A stretch of 64,000 bases of DNA from Flavobacterium fluviatile (lineage in GTDB: Bacteria > Bacteroidota > Bacteroidia > Flavobacteriales > Flavobacteriaceae). Under the pieces are notes generated by a model. It searched no databases. It saw only the letters and a program-made list of their open reading frames with translations, and was not told where the DNA came from. Below, one piece after another: positions 1 to 8,722 of the stretch (position 1 is the first letter of the stretch; each line of letters starts with the position of its first letter). Location of the stretch: the NCBI RefSeq assembly GCF_010645065.1, contig NZ_JAADZW010000001.1:434001-498000 (forward strand), in the 5' to 3' direction. A program made the translations under genes and the position numbers.

Positions 1-2
1 TG

Positions 3-212
3 CATCGAAGTAAATTGGCTTACAGACTTTTTAAATTGATTTGCAATGTGTTTAACCTCAACAAAATGTCACGGGAAGATGGTCTGGTGTCTATTTTAAG
101 AGGATTTAGAAAAAATGAACTGGAGGAATTTTCCAGAAAGCTGAATTTAAAAAACTATACCATAAGCTGGAAATGGGCTTTCCGTTACCAATGGATAATT
201 ACAAAAATATGA
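3..212 (+). CDS. C-terminal part of a SAM-dependent methyltransferase (cut by the window edge)
   Basis: The frame is open from the first bases of the window and ends in TGA at 210-212, so only about 69 C-terminal residues are visible. The tail, with the pattern RGFRKNEL...YTISWKWAFRYQWI, resembles the last beta hairpin of class I methyltransferases of the UbiE type, where a final strand packs on the Rossmann fold. No SAM-binding motif lies inside the window, so the family call rests on this tail and on context. Its stop overlaps the start of the type III polyketide synthase (ATGA), which indicates translational coupling and a shared pathway. A methyltransferase acting on a polyketide is the likely role, but this is inference. 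Confidence 0.6.
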   Translation, partial: HRSKLAYRLFKLICNVFNLNKMSREDGLVSILRGFRKNELEEFSRKLNLKNYTISWKWAFRYQWIITKI

Positions 213-1261
213 GTGTTAAAATAATAGCCGTTGCCAAGCAACTCCCACAATATTCAAGAACAACAGAAGAAATAATGCCTTTATTGGATAAGTGGCTGAA
301 AGATCAGGACGAACGTTTTATAAAAAAAGTAAAAAAAATATTTGAAGGTGCGGCCGTAAGCAAACGTTACTCAATTATGGACCCCCTCGAAGTTTTTACA
401 GCAACTTCCTTTGAAGAGAAAAATGATATTTACAGTCGTGAAATGATTGTATTAGGCGAACAAGTTTTAAAAAAAGCACTTGATAAGGCAAACTGGGATC
501 CTCAAAGCATCGATTACATTATTACGGTAAGCTGTACTGGTATTATGATTCCTTCTTTGGACGCTTATTTAATCAATAAAATGAATCTCAGGCAGGACAT
601 TGTACGTTTGCCTGTTACAGAAATGGGTTGTGCAGCTGGGATTTCAGGTATCATATATGCCAAAAACTTTATTAAGGCAAATCCCGGAAAACGTGCTGTG
701 GTCATTGCAGCAGAATCTCCTACAGCAACTTTCCAGCTTGATGATTTTTCGATGCCTAATATTGTGAGCGCAGCTATTTTTGGTGATGGAGCAGCCTGTT
801 GTCTTTTATCATCGCATGAAGAAGATAAGGGACCTGAAATACTGGATGAACAAATGTATCATTTTTATGATGCAGAACACATGATGGGCTTTAAGCTAAC
901 CAACGGTGGTTTGCAAATGGTATTAGATATCGAAGTCCCGGATACGATTGCCGCTCATTTTGGGGATATTATCCATCCTTTTCTGAAGAAAAATAATTTA
1001 GAAATAAAAGACATGGATTATATGATATTCCATCCGGGAGGCAAAAAAATTGTCACTACAGTTGAATCTCTTTTTGCAGATCTGAATAAAAATATTGATG
1101 ACACAAAAGAGGTATTGAAACTATACGGAAATATGTCCAGTGCTACCGTCTTATATGTTTTAGAAAGAATTATGGATGCCAGTCCAAAATCAGGAGAAAA
1201 AGGACTAATGCTTAGTTTCGGCCCCGGATTTTCGGCACAAAGGGTATTGCTGCAATGGTAA
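209..1261 (+). CDS. Type III polyketide synthase (chalcone/stilbene synthase family)
   Basis: A 350-residue homodimeric ketosynthase that extends an acyl-CoA (or acyl-ACP) starter with malonyl-CoA and cyclises the product. The catalytic triad is visible: Cys141 in EMGCAAG, His275 in FHPGG and Asn308 in GNMSSAT. The length matches bacterial members of the family. I chose the ATG at 209 because it overlaps the upstream TGA (ATGA) and begins at the conserved N-terminal strand; the in-frame ATG at 173 would add 12 unmatched residues and overlap the methyltransferase. The linked dehydratase, ketosynthase, ACP and phosphopantetheinyl transferase suggest that a fatty-acid-like starter is made in cis and then passed to this enzyme. 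The starter and the product (pyrone, resorcinol or other) cannot be read from the sequence. Confidence 0.9.
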   Translation: MSVKIIAVAKQLPQYSRTTEEIMPLLDKWLKDQDERFIKKVKKIFEGAAVSKRYSIMDPLEVFTATSFEEKNDIYSREMIVLGEQVLKKALDKANWDPQSIDYIITVSCTGIMIPSLDAYLINKMNLRQDIVRLPVTEMGCAAGISGIIYAKNFIKANPGKRAVVIAAESPTATFQLDDFSMPNIVSAAIFGDGAACCLLSSHEEDKGPEILDEQMYHFYDAEHMMGFKLTNGGLQMVLDIEVPDTIAAHFGDIIHPFLKKNNLEIKDMDYMIFHPGGKKIVTTVESLFADLNKNIDDTKEVLKLYGNMSSATVLYVLERIMDASPKSGEKGLMLSFGPGFSAQRVLLQW

Positions 1262-1282
1262 ATCAGATAAAAACCAAATACT

Positions 1283-1720
1283 ATGAACCTGAACGAAATT
1301 ATAGAAAAATTACCTTATACTAAACCTTTCTTGTTTGTGGATGAACTGCAGCATGTGGATGAAAACAGCATTTCGGGATCTTATACTTTTAAGGAAGATC
1401 TAGATTTTTACAAAGGTCATTTTAAAGGAAATCCTGTAACACCTGGTGTTATATTGACAGAAACCATGGCTCAGATAGGTATGGTTTGCCTGGGAATCTA
1501 TTTGTTGGGTGATGCCTTTAATAATGAAACAGTCATCGCCTTCACCTCTGCTGACATGCAGTTTTTAAAAGCGGTTTATCCAAATGAAAAAATTATGGTC
1601 ACTGCCCAAAAAACTTTTTTCAGGTTTGGAAAATTAAAATGTGAGGCGGTAATGAAAAACGAAGCCGGACAGGAAGTCTGCAAAGGAATTTTGGCCGGAA
1701 TGATAACGACAAAATTATGA
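1283..1720 (+). CDS. FabZ-like 3-hydroxyacyl-ACP dehydratase (hotdog fold)
   Basis: A 145-residue single hotdog-domain protein. The FabZ active-site signature GHFKGNPVTPGVILTETMAQ carries catalytic His46 and Glu60. FabZ enzymes remove water from 3-hydroxyacyl-ACP during acyl chain elongation. The gene lies 21 bp after the type III synthase and its stop overlaps the ATG of the next ketosynthase (ATGA), so it is part of a tightly coupled operon. It is probably a pathway-dedicated paralogue and not the housekeeping FabZ, because it sits with a dedicated ACP and ketosynthase. No ketoreductase is visible in this part of the cluster; it may lie upstream of the window or be borrowed from primary metabolism. 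Confidence 0.85.
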   Translation: MNLNEIIEKLPYTKPFLFVDELQHVDENSISGSYTFKEDLDFYKGHFKGNPVTPGVILTETMAQIGMVCLGIYLLGDAFNNETVIAFTSADMQFLKAVYPNEKIMVTAQKTFFRFGKLKCEAVMKNEAGQEVCKGILAGMITTKL

Positions 1721-2991
1721 GTAAACGTGTTGTAATAACCGGCCTTGGTGTTGCGGCTCCAAACGGGGTTGGAATTCCTGCGTTTACGTCTGCCATAAAA
1801 AATGGTTTATCTGGTATACGACATGATTCACAGCTACAAGAGCTTCAATTTTCCTGTCAGATTGCAGGTAAGCCTGAAATCACAGATGAACTCAAATCGC
1901 AATATTTTACCGATCTTGAATTGCGCGGCTTTAATAGTACCGGTATTTTGTATGGTGTTATTGCAGGTATGGAAGCCTGGAAAAATGCGGGACTTCCAAT
2001 AGAAATTAATGAAGAACCGGATTGGGACAGCGGAACTATTTTTGGATCCGGTACTTCGGGAATTGATAAATTCCGCGAAAGCATTTATAAAATAGACGAA
2101 TTGCAAACCCGAAAATTAGGAAGCACCGTCGTTGCTCAGACCATGAACAGTGGTATAAGTGCTTATCTTGGCGGTAAACTAGGTTTGGGGAATCAGGTAA
2201 CCACAAATTCATCGGCCTGTTCAACCGGTACTGAAGCTATCCTTGTGGCGTATGACCGTATAAAATCAGGACAGGCAAAACGTATATTAGCAGGAAGCAC
2301 TGGAGACAGCGGTCCGTATATTTGGGCAGGATTTGATGCACTTCGGATATGTAGTTCTAAGTATAACGATAATCCTGAACCTGGCTCACGCCCAATGAGT
2401 GCAACAGCTGCCGGATTTGTACCCGGAAGCGGTGCCGGCGCTTTGCTTATTGAAGATTTGGATTCTGCTTTGGAGCGTGGTGCTACTATTTATGCTGAAA
2501 TTTTAGGCGGAAATGTAAATTCAGGAGGGCAACGTGGTACCGGAAGTATGACTGCCCCAAACAGTACTGCAGTACAGCGATGCATTACAGTTGCAATACA
2601 GAATTCAGGAATTTCATCAGCAGATGTTGATGCTATAAACGGTCATCTCACAGCTACTACAAAAGATAGTCTGGAAATTGAAAACTGGACAAAAGCATTA
2701 AACAGAAGCAGAAATGATTTTCCGTATATAAATTCGCTGAAAAGCATGACCGGTCATTGCCTTAGTGCTGCCGGAAGTATTGAAAGTATAGCTTCGGTGC
2801 TGCAGCTTTATGAGGGTTTTTTGTTTGGTAATATCAACTGCGAAGACCTTCATCCGGAAATTGCGGCGCTTATTGATCCTTCAAAAGTACTTTTTAAAAC
2901 GTTCAATACAGATTTAAATGTAATTGCTAAGGCCAGTTTTGGTTTTGGGGATGTAAATGCCTGTGTATTATTTAAAAAATATAAAAATTAA
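1717..2991 (+). CDS. Beta-ketoacyl-ACP synthase, FabF/KAS II-like
   Basis: A 424-residue condensing enzyme of the thiolase fold. The Cys-His-His triad is present: Cys168 in SSACSTGTEA, His310 in NGHLTATTKD and His347 in SMTGHCLSAAGS. The usual HGTST motif is altered to HLTAT after His310, so this is a divergent pathway-specific member and not the housekeeping FabF. It elongates an acyl chain on the ACP encoded next door using malonyl-ACP. Its start overlaps the stop of the dehydratase gene by 4 bp and its stop is 1 bp before the ACP start. Together these genes make a minimal acyl-chain assembly set attached to a type III synthase. Confidence 0.9.
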   Translation: MSKRVVITGLGVAAPNGVGIPAFTSAIKNGLSGIRHDSQLQELQFSCQIAGKPEITDELKSQYFTDLELRGFNSTGILYGVIAGMEAWKNAGLPIEINEEPDWDSGTIFGSGTSGIDKFRESIYKIDELQTRKLGSTVVAQTMNSGISAYLGGKLGLGNQVTTNSSACSTGTEAILVAYDRIKSGQAKRILAGSTGDSGPYIWAGFDALRICSSKYNDNPEPGSRPMSATAAGFVPGSGAGALLIEDLDSALERGATIYAEILGGNVNSGGQRGTGSMTAPNSTAVQRCITVAIQNSGISSADVDAINGHLTATTKDSLEIENWTKALNRSRNDFPYINSLKSMTGHCLSAAGSIESIASVLQLYEGFLFGNINCEDLHPEIAALIDPSKVLFKTFNTDLNVIAKASFGFGDVNACVLFKKYKN

Positions 2992-2992
2992 T

Positions 2993-3247
2993 ATGAATAA
3001 AGAAGAACTTATTGCAAAATTAAAAGTCATTATCAAGCCTTATACGGCAAATAGTGAAGCATATGACAATCTTACTGAGAACACAGATTTTATTAAGGAT
3101 CTTGAAATCAATTCGGCTAATCTGGTAGATATTGTACTGGATATCGAGGAAAATTTTGATGTGGTTATTGATAATACAGATATGGAAAGAATGCTGGATG
3201 TAAAAACAGCGGTAGAAATTATAGAAACCAAACTCGCTGCAAAATGA
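2993..3247 (+). CDS. Acyl carrier protein
   Basis: An 84-residue acidic four-helix carrier protein. The phosphopantetheine attachment site is Ser41 in the motif LEINSANLVDIV, where the common DSL is replaced by NSA, a change often seen in dedicated secondary-metabolite ACPs. The ATG at 2993 directly follows the ketosynthase stop; the earlier in-frame ATG at 2957 would overlap that gene by 35 bp and adds residues that do not fit. Its stop overlaps the ATG of the phosphopantetheinyl transferase (ATGA), so carrier and activating enzyme are translated together. It carries the growing acyl chain between the FabF-like and FabZ-like enzymes. Confidence 0.9.
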   Translation: MNKEELIAKLKVIIKPYTANSEAYDNLTENTDFIKDLEINSANLVDIVLDIEENFDVVIDNTDMERMLDVKTAVEIIETKLAAK

Positions 3248-3741
3248 TTGGCAATGATGTGGTCGATATATTACAGTCACGTCAGGAAAGTAATTGGCAG
3301 CGTAGAGGATTTCTGGAAAAGCTCTTTACTGAGGAAGAACAGCTTTTTATAAAACAGGAAACAAATCCTGAAATTTTAGTGTGGCTGTTTTGGAGCATGA
3401 AAGAAGCTGCTTATAAAATCTATAACCGACAAACAAAAAGAAGGGAATACATTCCTAAAAAACTGATTTGTAGAATTGTATTAAATGAAAACGATTACAT
3501 TGAAGGTGAGGTAACTTGTGGGGGGAATATTTATTATACTAAAACCGCTATTTTAAATGATGGCATTCATACAATTGCAGTTAGCTCCTATTGTGATTTA
3601 AACAACGTAATTGAAGTTGAAAAGAGAGGGATTTTTAAAGACCAGTATGGAATTCCTTATTTAAGTGATTTATCTAAAATATCTAATAATGTGTCAATTA
3701 GTAATCATGGAAGATTTGAAAAAGTAGTTAAGCTTATTTAA
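3244..3741 (+). CDS. 4'-phosphopantetheinyl transferase superfamily protein
   Basis: A 165-residue AcpS/Sfp superfamily enzyme that transfers phosphopantetheine from CoA to the ACP serine. The two superfamily signatures are visible: IGNDVVDI near the N-terminus and WSMKEAAYKI in the middle, which carry the Mg-binding acidic residues and the catalytic Glu/Lys. The length is near that of short AcpS-like or half-Sfp forms. The start overlaps the ACP stop by 4 bp. It is the last gene of the + strand operon and converges with mocA (1 bp between the two stops). Its target is most likely the adjacent ACP. Confidence 0.88.
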   Translation: MIGNDVVDILQSRQESNWQRRGFLEKLFTEEEQLFIKQETNPEILVWLFWSMKEAAYKIYNRQTKRREYIPKKLICRIVLNENDYIEGEVTCGGNIYYTKTAILNDGIHTIAVSSYCDLNNVIEVEKRGIFKDQYGIPYLSDLSKISNNVSISNHGRFEKVVKLI

Positions 3742-3742
3742 T

Positions 3743-4348
3743 TCATTTCGTTTTGTTCAGGGCTTGATTTAGTATAATATAGGATTCAAAATTATCTATA
3801 TCAGTAATATCATCATCTGTTACAACTTCACTAACATGACTCTTATTTCTCCAGATGACTTCTTTTGCTCCTTCGTCATTCGATAGCGATCCAAGCTCTG
3901 AGAAAAATTTTCTGGGAAAAAGAACAGGTACTCCGCCGTACTCTTCCCTTCTGGTTATAATAATAGCTTCTTTTTTTTTATTGTGGAGTGCTGTTATTGC
4001 ATTCAGATGCTGGCTCCTAATAAAAGGCTGGTCAGCCAATACAAACAAAATAGCATTAATGTTAGGATAATTTTTATCTATTTCTGCTGTAGCGAATGCT
4101 ATAGAACTCCCTAATCCCTGTTGCCAGTTTTTATTGGTAAGAATAATGGTTTTCGATAAATCTGTTTTTTCTTTAATTTCATTTCGGTATGCACCCAGAA
4201 CCACAAAAATTTCATCTGCATCTGCACAAAATGCATTTTCAATCACGCTACCTAATAAAGTCGAATCTTTCCAGGCAAGCAATTGCTTTGACTGACCCAT
4301 TCTTTTTGAATTTCCTGCCGCTAATATTACGATGGCGATTTTACTCAT
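3743..4348 (-). CDS. mocA: MocA/MobA-like molybdenum cofactor nucleotidyltransferase
   Basis: A 201-residue GT-A fold NTP transferase. The N-terminal motif LAAGNSKRMGQSKQLL is the nucleotide-binding loop of the MobA/MocA family; MocA attaches CMP to molybdopterin for enzymes of the xanthine dehydrogenase family. The ATG at 4348 overlaps the TGA of xdhC (TGATG), while a GTG one codon earlier is also possible. As the last gene of the molybdo-oxidoreductase operon, with XdhC before it, it most likely makes the cytidylated or sulfurated cofactor for the Mo subunit encoded at 5428-7590. The assignment to the CTP-using class comes from that context. Confidence 0.82.
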   Translation of the reverse strand: MSKIAIVILAAGNSKRMGQSKQLLAWKDSTLLGSVIENAFCADADEIFVVLGAYRNEIKEKTDLSKTIILTNKNWQQGLGSSIAFATAEIDKNYPNINAILFVLADQPFIRSQHLNAITALHNKKKEAIIITRREEYGGVPVLFPRKFFSELGSLSNDEGAKEVIWRNKSHVSEVVTDDDITDIDNFESYIILNQALNKTK

Positions 4349-5373
4349 CACTTATCAATTGTAATTTGCGAATGAATAGTACTGGTTTTATATTTTAAAG
4401 AGATTGGTTCCTCTTTACGTACCACCGAAAGTATTTCAGCAATAATACTGATGGCAATTTCCTGAGGAGTTTCTGCTCCAATGCTGATGCCTGACGGGCC
4501 ATACGCTACATCCACCAGGTCTTCGTTACAGTAATCAGTAAATTCAAAAAAATCGTTTAAAATCTGATTTCTTCTTTTAACCGGACCCAGAAGTCCAAGA
4601 TAAGCAGGCAGTGTATTTTTTAATCCGATAAGGAATTTTAAATCGGCTGAATAACTGTGTGTCATTAAGATAACTGCTGTTTCATTATCTATAGAAAGTA
4701 ATCCAATTTCTTCAGGCTGCAAATGCAAAACCTGGTTTGCCCCCGGAAAATTAGCGATCGTCTTAGGATCTTTTACAGATGCCACAATTGTAACTTCCCA
4801 GCCTGTTAACGAAGCAAATTGGCATAATTGTACAGCATCATGTTCTGATCCAATTATAATTAAATGAAAGCGTGGTTGAAGAATTTGTTTGAAAGCAGGA
4901 AGTGCTCTATCTAATTGGATATTCGAAAAAGCAAAATTTTCCCCTTCAAAATGAAATTCTGAACCCAGACCCGTCTGAATTCCCTCTGTTTTGATATAAA
5001 AAGATTCAATTTCCAGCGTTTCTCTTTTTTTTACAACGGTCTCCAAAGCATCCAAAGCAGCTGCATCAGGAGAAAAAGGTTCCAAAAGAATATAAAGAAC
5101 GCCTTCGCATCCAAGTCGGTACCTTCCATCGTAAATCATAATTTTTGCTTTGTTATCCAAAAATACAGACTGGGATTGTTTGAGGATTTCTTTTTCAACA
5201 CAACCTCCGCTTACTGCTCCAACCATTTTATCATTTTCAAAAATCAGCATGCGAACGCCCGGTCTTCTGTACGAGGAACCTTCAATAGCGACAACTGTGG
5301 CCATGACGCTTTTAAGTCCTGTTGACAGCGCTAAAATGTACGATTCTTTTAATTTTAATAATTCGTGCATCAT
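4348..5373 (-). CDS. XdhC/CoxI family molybdenum cofactor maturation protein
   Basis: A 341-residue protein with the XdhC layout: an N-terminal XdhC_CoxI domain carrying SSYRRPGVRMLI and GAVSGGCVEKEIL, then a C-terminal Rossmann-like domain with LIIIGSEHDAVQL and the terminal GPSGISIGAETPQEIAISI signature. XdhC proteins bind the molybdenum cofactor and promote its sulfuration and insertion into xanthine-dehydrogenase-type enzymes. It lies 54 bp after the Mo subunit and overlaps mocA, so its client is almost certainly the oxidoreductase of this operon. Two adjacent ATGs (5373 and 5370) are equally possible starts. Confidence 0.88.
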   Translation of the reverse strand: MMHELLKLKESYILALSTGLKSVMATVVAIEGSSYRRPGVRMLIFENDKMVGAVSGGCVEKEILKQSQSVFLDNKAKIMIYDGRYRLGCEGVLYILLEPFSPDAAALDALETVVKKRETLEIESFYIKTEGIQTGLGSEFHFEGENFAFSNIQLDRALPAFKQILQPRFHLIIIGSEHDAVQLCQFASLTGWEVTIVASVKDPKTIANFPGANQVLHLQPEEIGLLSIDNETAVILMTHSYSADLKFLIGLKNTLPAYLGLLGPVKRRNQILNDFFEFTDYCNEDLVDVAYGPSGISIGAETPQEIAISIIAEILSVVRKEEPISLKYKTSTIHSQITIDK

Positions 5374-5427
5374 ATTATAATCCTTTTTTGAAATAATTTC
5401 ACTCTCAATATTGATTTGATAATTTAT

Positions 5428-7590
5428 TTAAACTGTTCCCAGGCTAAAAGGCAAGGTTCTGATTCGTTTTCCTGTCAAATCAAATATAGCATTGGTTAGT
5501 GCCGGTGCAAAAGGCGGCAGTGCAGGTTCGCCTACTCCGCCCGCATCTTCTTCATTGTCTATAATGTGTACTTCTATTAAAGGAATCTCATTAATGCGGG
5601 GCATTGGATAATCGTAAAAATTATGCTGTTCAACGATATTTTCTTTGAATGTAATCTGATGTGTTGTTGCAGCGCCCAGTCCCATGACAATAGAACCTTC
5701 AACCTGTGCATGAATGATATCCGGATTTACATACCAGCCACAATCCATGACAGCCCATACTTTATCTATTTTCACACCACCATCAGGATTTTTGGAAACT
5801 TTTACAACCTGCCCGACTGTGGAGTTGAAACATTCTGTAATAGCGACGCCATAGCCTTCATTTTTTTTTCGTCTCTTCCAGTCTGAAACTTCTTCTATTT
5901 TATCAATTAATTTTTGGCAGCGCTCTTCATGTAAATGTTCCCGACGAAAATCCAAGGGATCTTTTCCTGCTTCATGAGCCATTTCATCAATGAAACTTTC
6001 ATAGGCAAATCCGTTTGTAGAAGCATATACGGATCTCCAGAAACTTGTTGGAATACTGGTTTCAAAAAGGATATCTGAAAAGCTTACATTTTTAATGCTT
6101 TCATAATAAGGTTTTAAAAATCCTTCGCTGGTGCTTCCATTTGGTTTGTCTTTTGGTGCTCCGCTCCAGTGCCCGTTATTTTGACCGGCCATTCTGAATT
6201 TCAAGGCATTAATTTTGCCATCAGACATACTTCCTTCGCAGCGGTAAGAAATTCCAGGACGAAAAGGCCCTAATGTAGCATCATCCTCACGTGTCCATAC
6301 AACCTGAACCGGACCGCCAATTTCTTTAGAAACTGCCACCGCCTCATACGGATAGTCATTCATAGCTTTTCGCCCGAAACCACCGCCAAGAAAAGTCATA
6401 TTTACAATCACTTTCTCTTTATCTATTTTAAACTTTTTACTTATATAATCCTGAACCCAGCCAGGAGCCTGTATTGGTCCCCAGATTTCAATTGAATTGC
6501 CTTTGTAATGTGCAATGCAATTTATAGGTTCCATTGCAGTATGTGACTGATAAGGAGTCTGATAAATAACGTCTAATTTCTTGTTGGTTCTGGACAATAA
6601 TTCGGTTGGATTTCCCTGTGTTTTCAGTGGCATCCCTTCTTCTGTTTTGAGAAGATTGTTTTGGGTTTCAAATATCTCCGGGGTGCTCCAGTGTTTAAAA
6701 CCACTACTATTCCACTCTACTTTTAATTGCTTTCTGCCTTCAAGGGCAGCCCAGGTTGAAGTAGCGACTACGGCAACACCTTCACGGATATGCTCGTAAT
6801 ACCCCATTTCGACCTTGAAAACGCGTTTCACACCCGGAACTTTTAATGCAGCAGTTGCATCAAAGCTTTTTACTTTTCCAAAATAACGGGGATCACGCTC
6901 TACTGAAGCAAAGAGCATTCCCGGAATTCTTTTATCAAGGCCAAAAATTAATTCACCATTGGTTTTAAGCGGTGTGTCAATTCTTTTAAGCGGTTTGCGA
7001 ATCAATTTATATTCCGAAATTTTCTTCAGCTTTGGTTCTTTTGGAGCTTCGAGTTTTGAAGCGGCCTCAGCGAGTTCTCCATAATGCAGTTTTTTTCCGG
7101 ATGGCTTATGAATCACATGTCCGGATGCTGCATAGCAATCGGTTACAGGAACACTCCATTTTGCAGCTGCTGCAGTAATAAGCATTTCACGCGCTGCAGC
7201 GCTTAATTTTAACAGTTTTTTATAAGCTGAGCGAATGGTTGAGCTTCCTCCGGTAATTTGCCCTCCGTATTTTTTTTCGTTACCAATGGCAAAGATGACG
7301 TTGATATCTTTCATGTCAACTTCGAGTTCTTCAGCTACGATTTGCGGAACCGACTGATACGAACCCTGTCCCATTTCTGCCCTGTGATTTACAAGGGTCA
7401 CTTTTCCTGACGGATTGATGATAATCCAGGGGCATAATTCGATTTCTGAATCACTTAATTCAGAAGGATGTACGACCACTGGCGCTCCATTTGCCGGAAA
7501 GTAAAAACCAAGACAAAGTGCCGCACCTCCCAGTCCGGTAAGTTTCAGGAAATTTCGTCTTGTAGTATCTATGTTATTATTTTGAGTCAT
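5428..7590 (-). CDS. Molybdopterin-binding subunit of an isoquinoline 1-oxidoreductase-like (IorB/xanthine dehydrogenase family) enzyme
   Basis: A 720-residue catalytic subunit with a twin-arginine signal (TTRRNFLKLTGLGGAALCLG), so the folded enzyme is exported to the periplasm. Moco-contact motifs of the IorB type are visible: MGQGSYQSV, GGFGRKAMNDYP, and near the C-terminus GGVGEPALPPFAPA, whose Glu is the conserved base of the family. The enzyme hydroxylates N-heterocycles or oxidises aldehydes using water. It lacks FAD and passes electrons to the 2Fe-2S subunit (8249-8722) and probably to the cytochrome encoded between them. The substrate cannot be told from the sequence. Confidence 0.9.
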   Translation of the reverse strand: MTQNNNIDTTRRNFLKLTGLGGAALCLGFYFPANGAPVVVHPSELSDSEIELCPWIIINPSGKVTLVNHRAEMGQGSYQSVPQIVAEELEVDMKDINVIFAIGNEKKYGGQITGGSSTIRSAYKKLLKLSAAAREMLITAAAAKWSVPVTDCYAASGHVIHKPSGKKLHYGELAEAASKLEAPKEPKLKKISEYKLIRKPLKRIDTPLKTNGELIFGLDKRIPGMLFASVERDPRYFGKVKSFDATAALKVPGVKRVFKVEMGYYEHIREGVAVVATSTWAALEGRKQLKVEWNSSGFKHWSTPEIFETQNNLLKTEEGMPLKTQGNPTELLSRTNKKLDVIYQTPYQSHTAMEPINCIAHYKGNSIEIWGPIQAPGWVQDYISKKFKIDKEKVIVNMTFLGGGFGRKAMNDYPYEAVAVSKEIGGPVQVVWTREDDATLGPFRPGISYRCEGSMSDGKINALKFRMAGQNNGHWSGAPKDKPNGSTSEGFLKPYYESIKNVSFSDILFETSIPTSFWRSVYASTNGFAYESFIDEMAHEAGKDPLDFRREHLHEERCQKLIDKIEEVSDWKRRKKNEGYGVAITECFNSTVGQVVKVSKNPDGGVKIDKVWAVMDCGWYVNPDIIHAQVEGSIVMGLGAATTHQITFKENIVEQHNFYDYPMPRINEIPLIEVHIIDNEEDAGGVGEPALPPFAPALTNAIFDLTGKRIRTLPFSLGTV

Positions 7591-7616
7591 CGGATAATCA
7601 TTAAATTAAGATAATG

Positions 7617-8231
7617 TTATTTTGCAGGAGCATAAGCGCCCGTTTTCAGCCATGTAATCCATGCTTTTTTAAACTGCGCATGTGTTAAAGGCGGAGCGGT
7701 TCTGCCTTTTCCCATATTCCATCCTGCTTTTACCAAACCGTCATCTGCATGCGCTATAAGCTGTTGCAGGTCTTTATGCCCGTTAAGCTGCGGATTCACC
7801 AGTTGTTTGGCAAGTTCGTGGGCTGTTTTTCCTTCAAATACCATTTTCATATCTGCAGGCGGTAAATGCCATTCCGGATTTCCCGGTGGTGTATGCAGTC
7901 CGGGACTGTTTGATGGCTGATGGCAATTAGCACATTTCATTGCATACACACCTTTTCCGTCTTTCCCTCGCTTAGGCTGCATGCTGTGAATAACGCTATT
8001 ATCTCCCTGAAGCGGAATGTCACCTTTTGGATGACAATTGACACAACGCGGACTCATCAGAACTTTATAGACCTGCTTAAACGCCGCAACTGATGCCACG
8101 CTGTCTTTTTTTATCGGTACAATAGAAACATATTCTTTTTCAACAATCCGGTTCTTTGAAACAGTAAATGCCAGTCCAATACCTGAGACCAGAATTATGG
8201 CAATCCATATAAATTTAATTTTTGTTGACAT
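7617..8231 (-). CDS. Membrane-anchored di-haem c-type cytochrome
   Basis: A 204-residue protein with one N-terminal hydrophobic segment (residues 8-24), which acts as signal anchor, and two CxxCH haem-binding motifs (CVNCH and CANCH). The body lies in the periplasm, where the Tat-exported Mo subunit also works. It sits between the 2Fe-2S and Mo subunit genes with short gaps (17 and 26 bp), so it is probably the physiological electron acceptor that carries electrons from the 2Fe-2S subunit toward the respiratory chain. The domain is otherwise unassigned; it resembles the isoquinoline 1-oxidoreductase-associated cytochromes found in other Bacteroidota. Confidence 0.8.
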   Translation of the reverse strand: MSTKIKFIWIAIILVSGIGLAFTVSKNRIVEKEYVSIVPIKKDSVASVAAFKQVYKVLMSPRCVNCHPKGDIPLQGDNSVIHSMQPKRGKDGKGVYAMKCANCHQPSNSPGLHTPPGNPEWHLPPADMKMVFEGKTAHELAKQLVNPQLNGHKDLQQLIAHADDGLVKAGWNMGKGRTAPPLTHAQFKKAWITWLKTGAYAPAK

Positions 8232-8248
8232 AGTTTTTTGATTACTGC

Positions 8249-8722
8249 TTATTTATCAGATTTTGTTTTCTCCTGCATTTGTGAAGCCAGATGTATGGCT
8301 TTACGAATTCGCGGATAAGTCCCGCATCTGCAAATGTTTCCGGCCATGGCATCGTCTATATCCTGATCTGTAGGATTTGGATTTTCCCTCAAAAGTACTG
8401 CAGCCGACATGATTTGTCCGGAATGGCAATAGCCACATTGTGGTACGTCGATTTCCTGCCAGGCTTTTTGTGCCGGATGGTCATTATTTTGAGATAATCC
8501 TTCTATAGTCACTACATTTTTTCCTCTGGCACGACTCATTTTGGTTACACAGGAACGAACTGCTTCGCCATCGAGATGCACTACACAGGCGCCGCATTGT
8601 GCAACACCGCAGCCAAATTTAGTTCCGGTAAGCCCCAAAGTATCGCGAATTGCCCAAAGCAGAGGCATTTCCGGGCTGACATCCAGATTTTCGGTTTTGC
8701 CATTTACAGTTAGTTGTATCAT
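8249..8722 (-). CDS. (2Fe-2S)-binding subunit, IorA/XdhA family
   Basis: A 157-residue electron-transfer subunit with two 2Fe-2S sites. The N-terminal plant-type ferredoxin domain has [10 protein letters not shown] plus a later Cys (VRSC), and the C-terminal helical domain has CGYCHSGQ and NICRCGTY. This is the small subunit of two-component molybdenum hydroxylases; it accepts electrons from the Mo centre. There is no signal peptide, so it is probably exported by hitch-hiking on the Tat signal of its partner (known for the family). It is the first gene of the five-gene minus-strand operon. Confidence 0.92.
   Translation of the reverse strand: MIQLTVNGKTENLDVSPEMPLLWAIRDTLGLTGTKFGCGVAQCGACVVHLDGEAVRSCVTKMSRARGKNVVTIEGLSQNNDHPAQKAWQEIDVPQCGYCHSGQIMSAAVLLRENPNPTDQDIDDAMAGNICRCGTYPRIRKAIHLASQMQEKTKSDK

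Noticed and set aside
1802..2224. Overlapping ORFs on both strands inside the ketosynthase gene
   Set aside because: They are shadow frames of a strongly conserved coding region.
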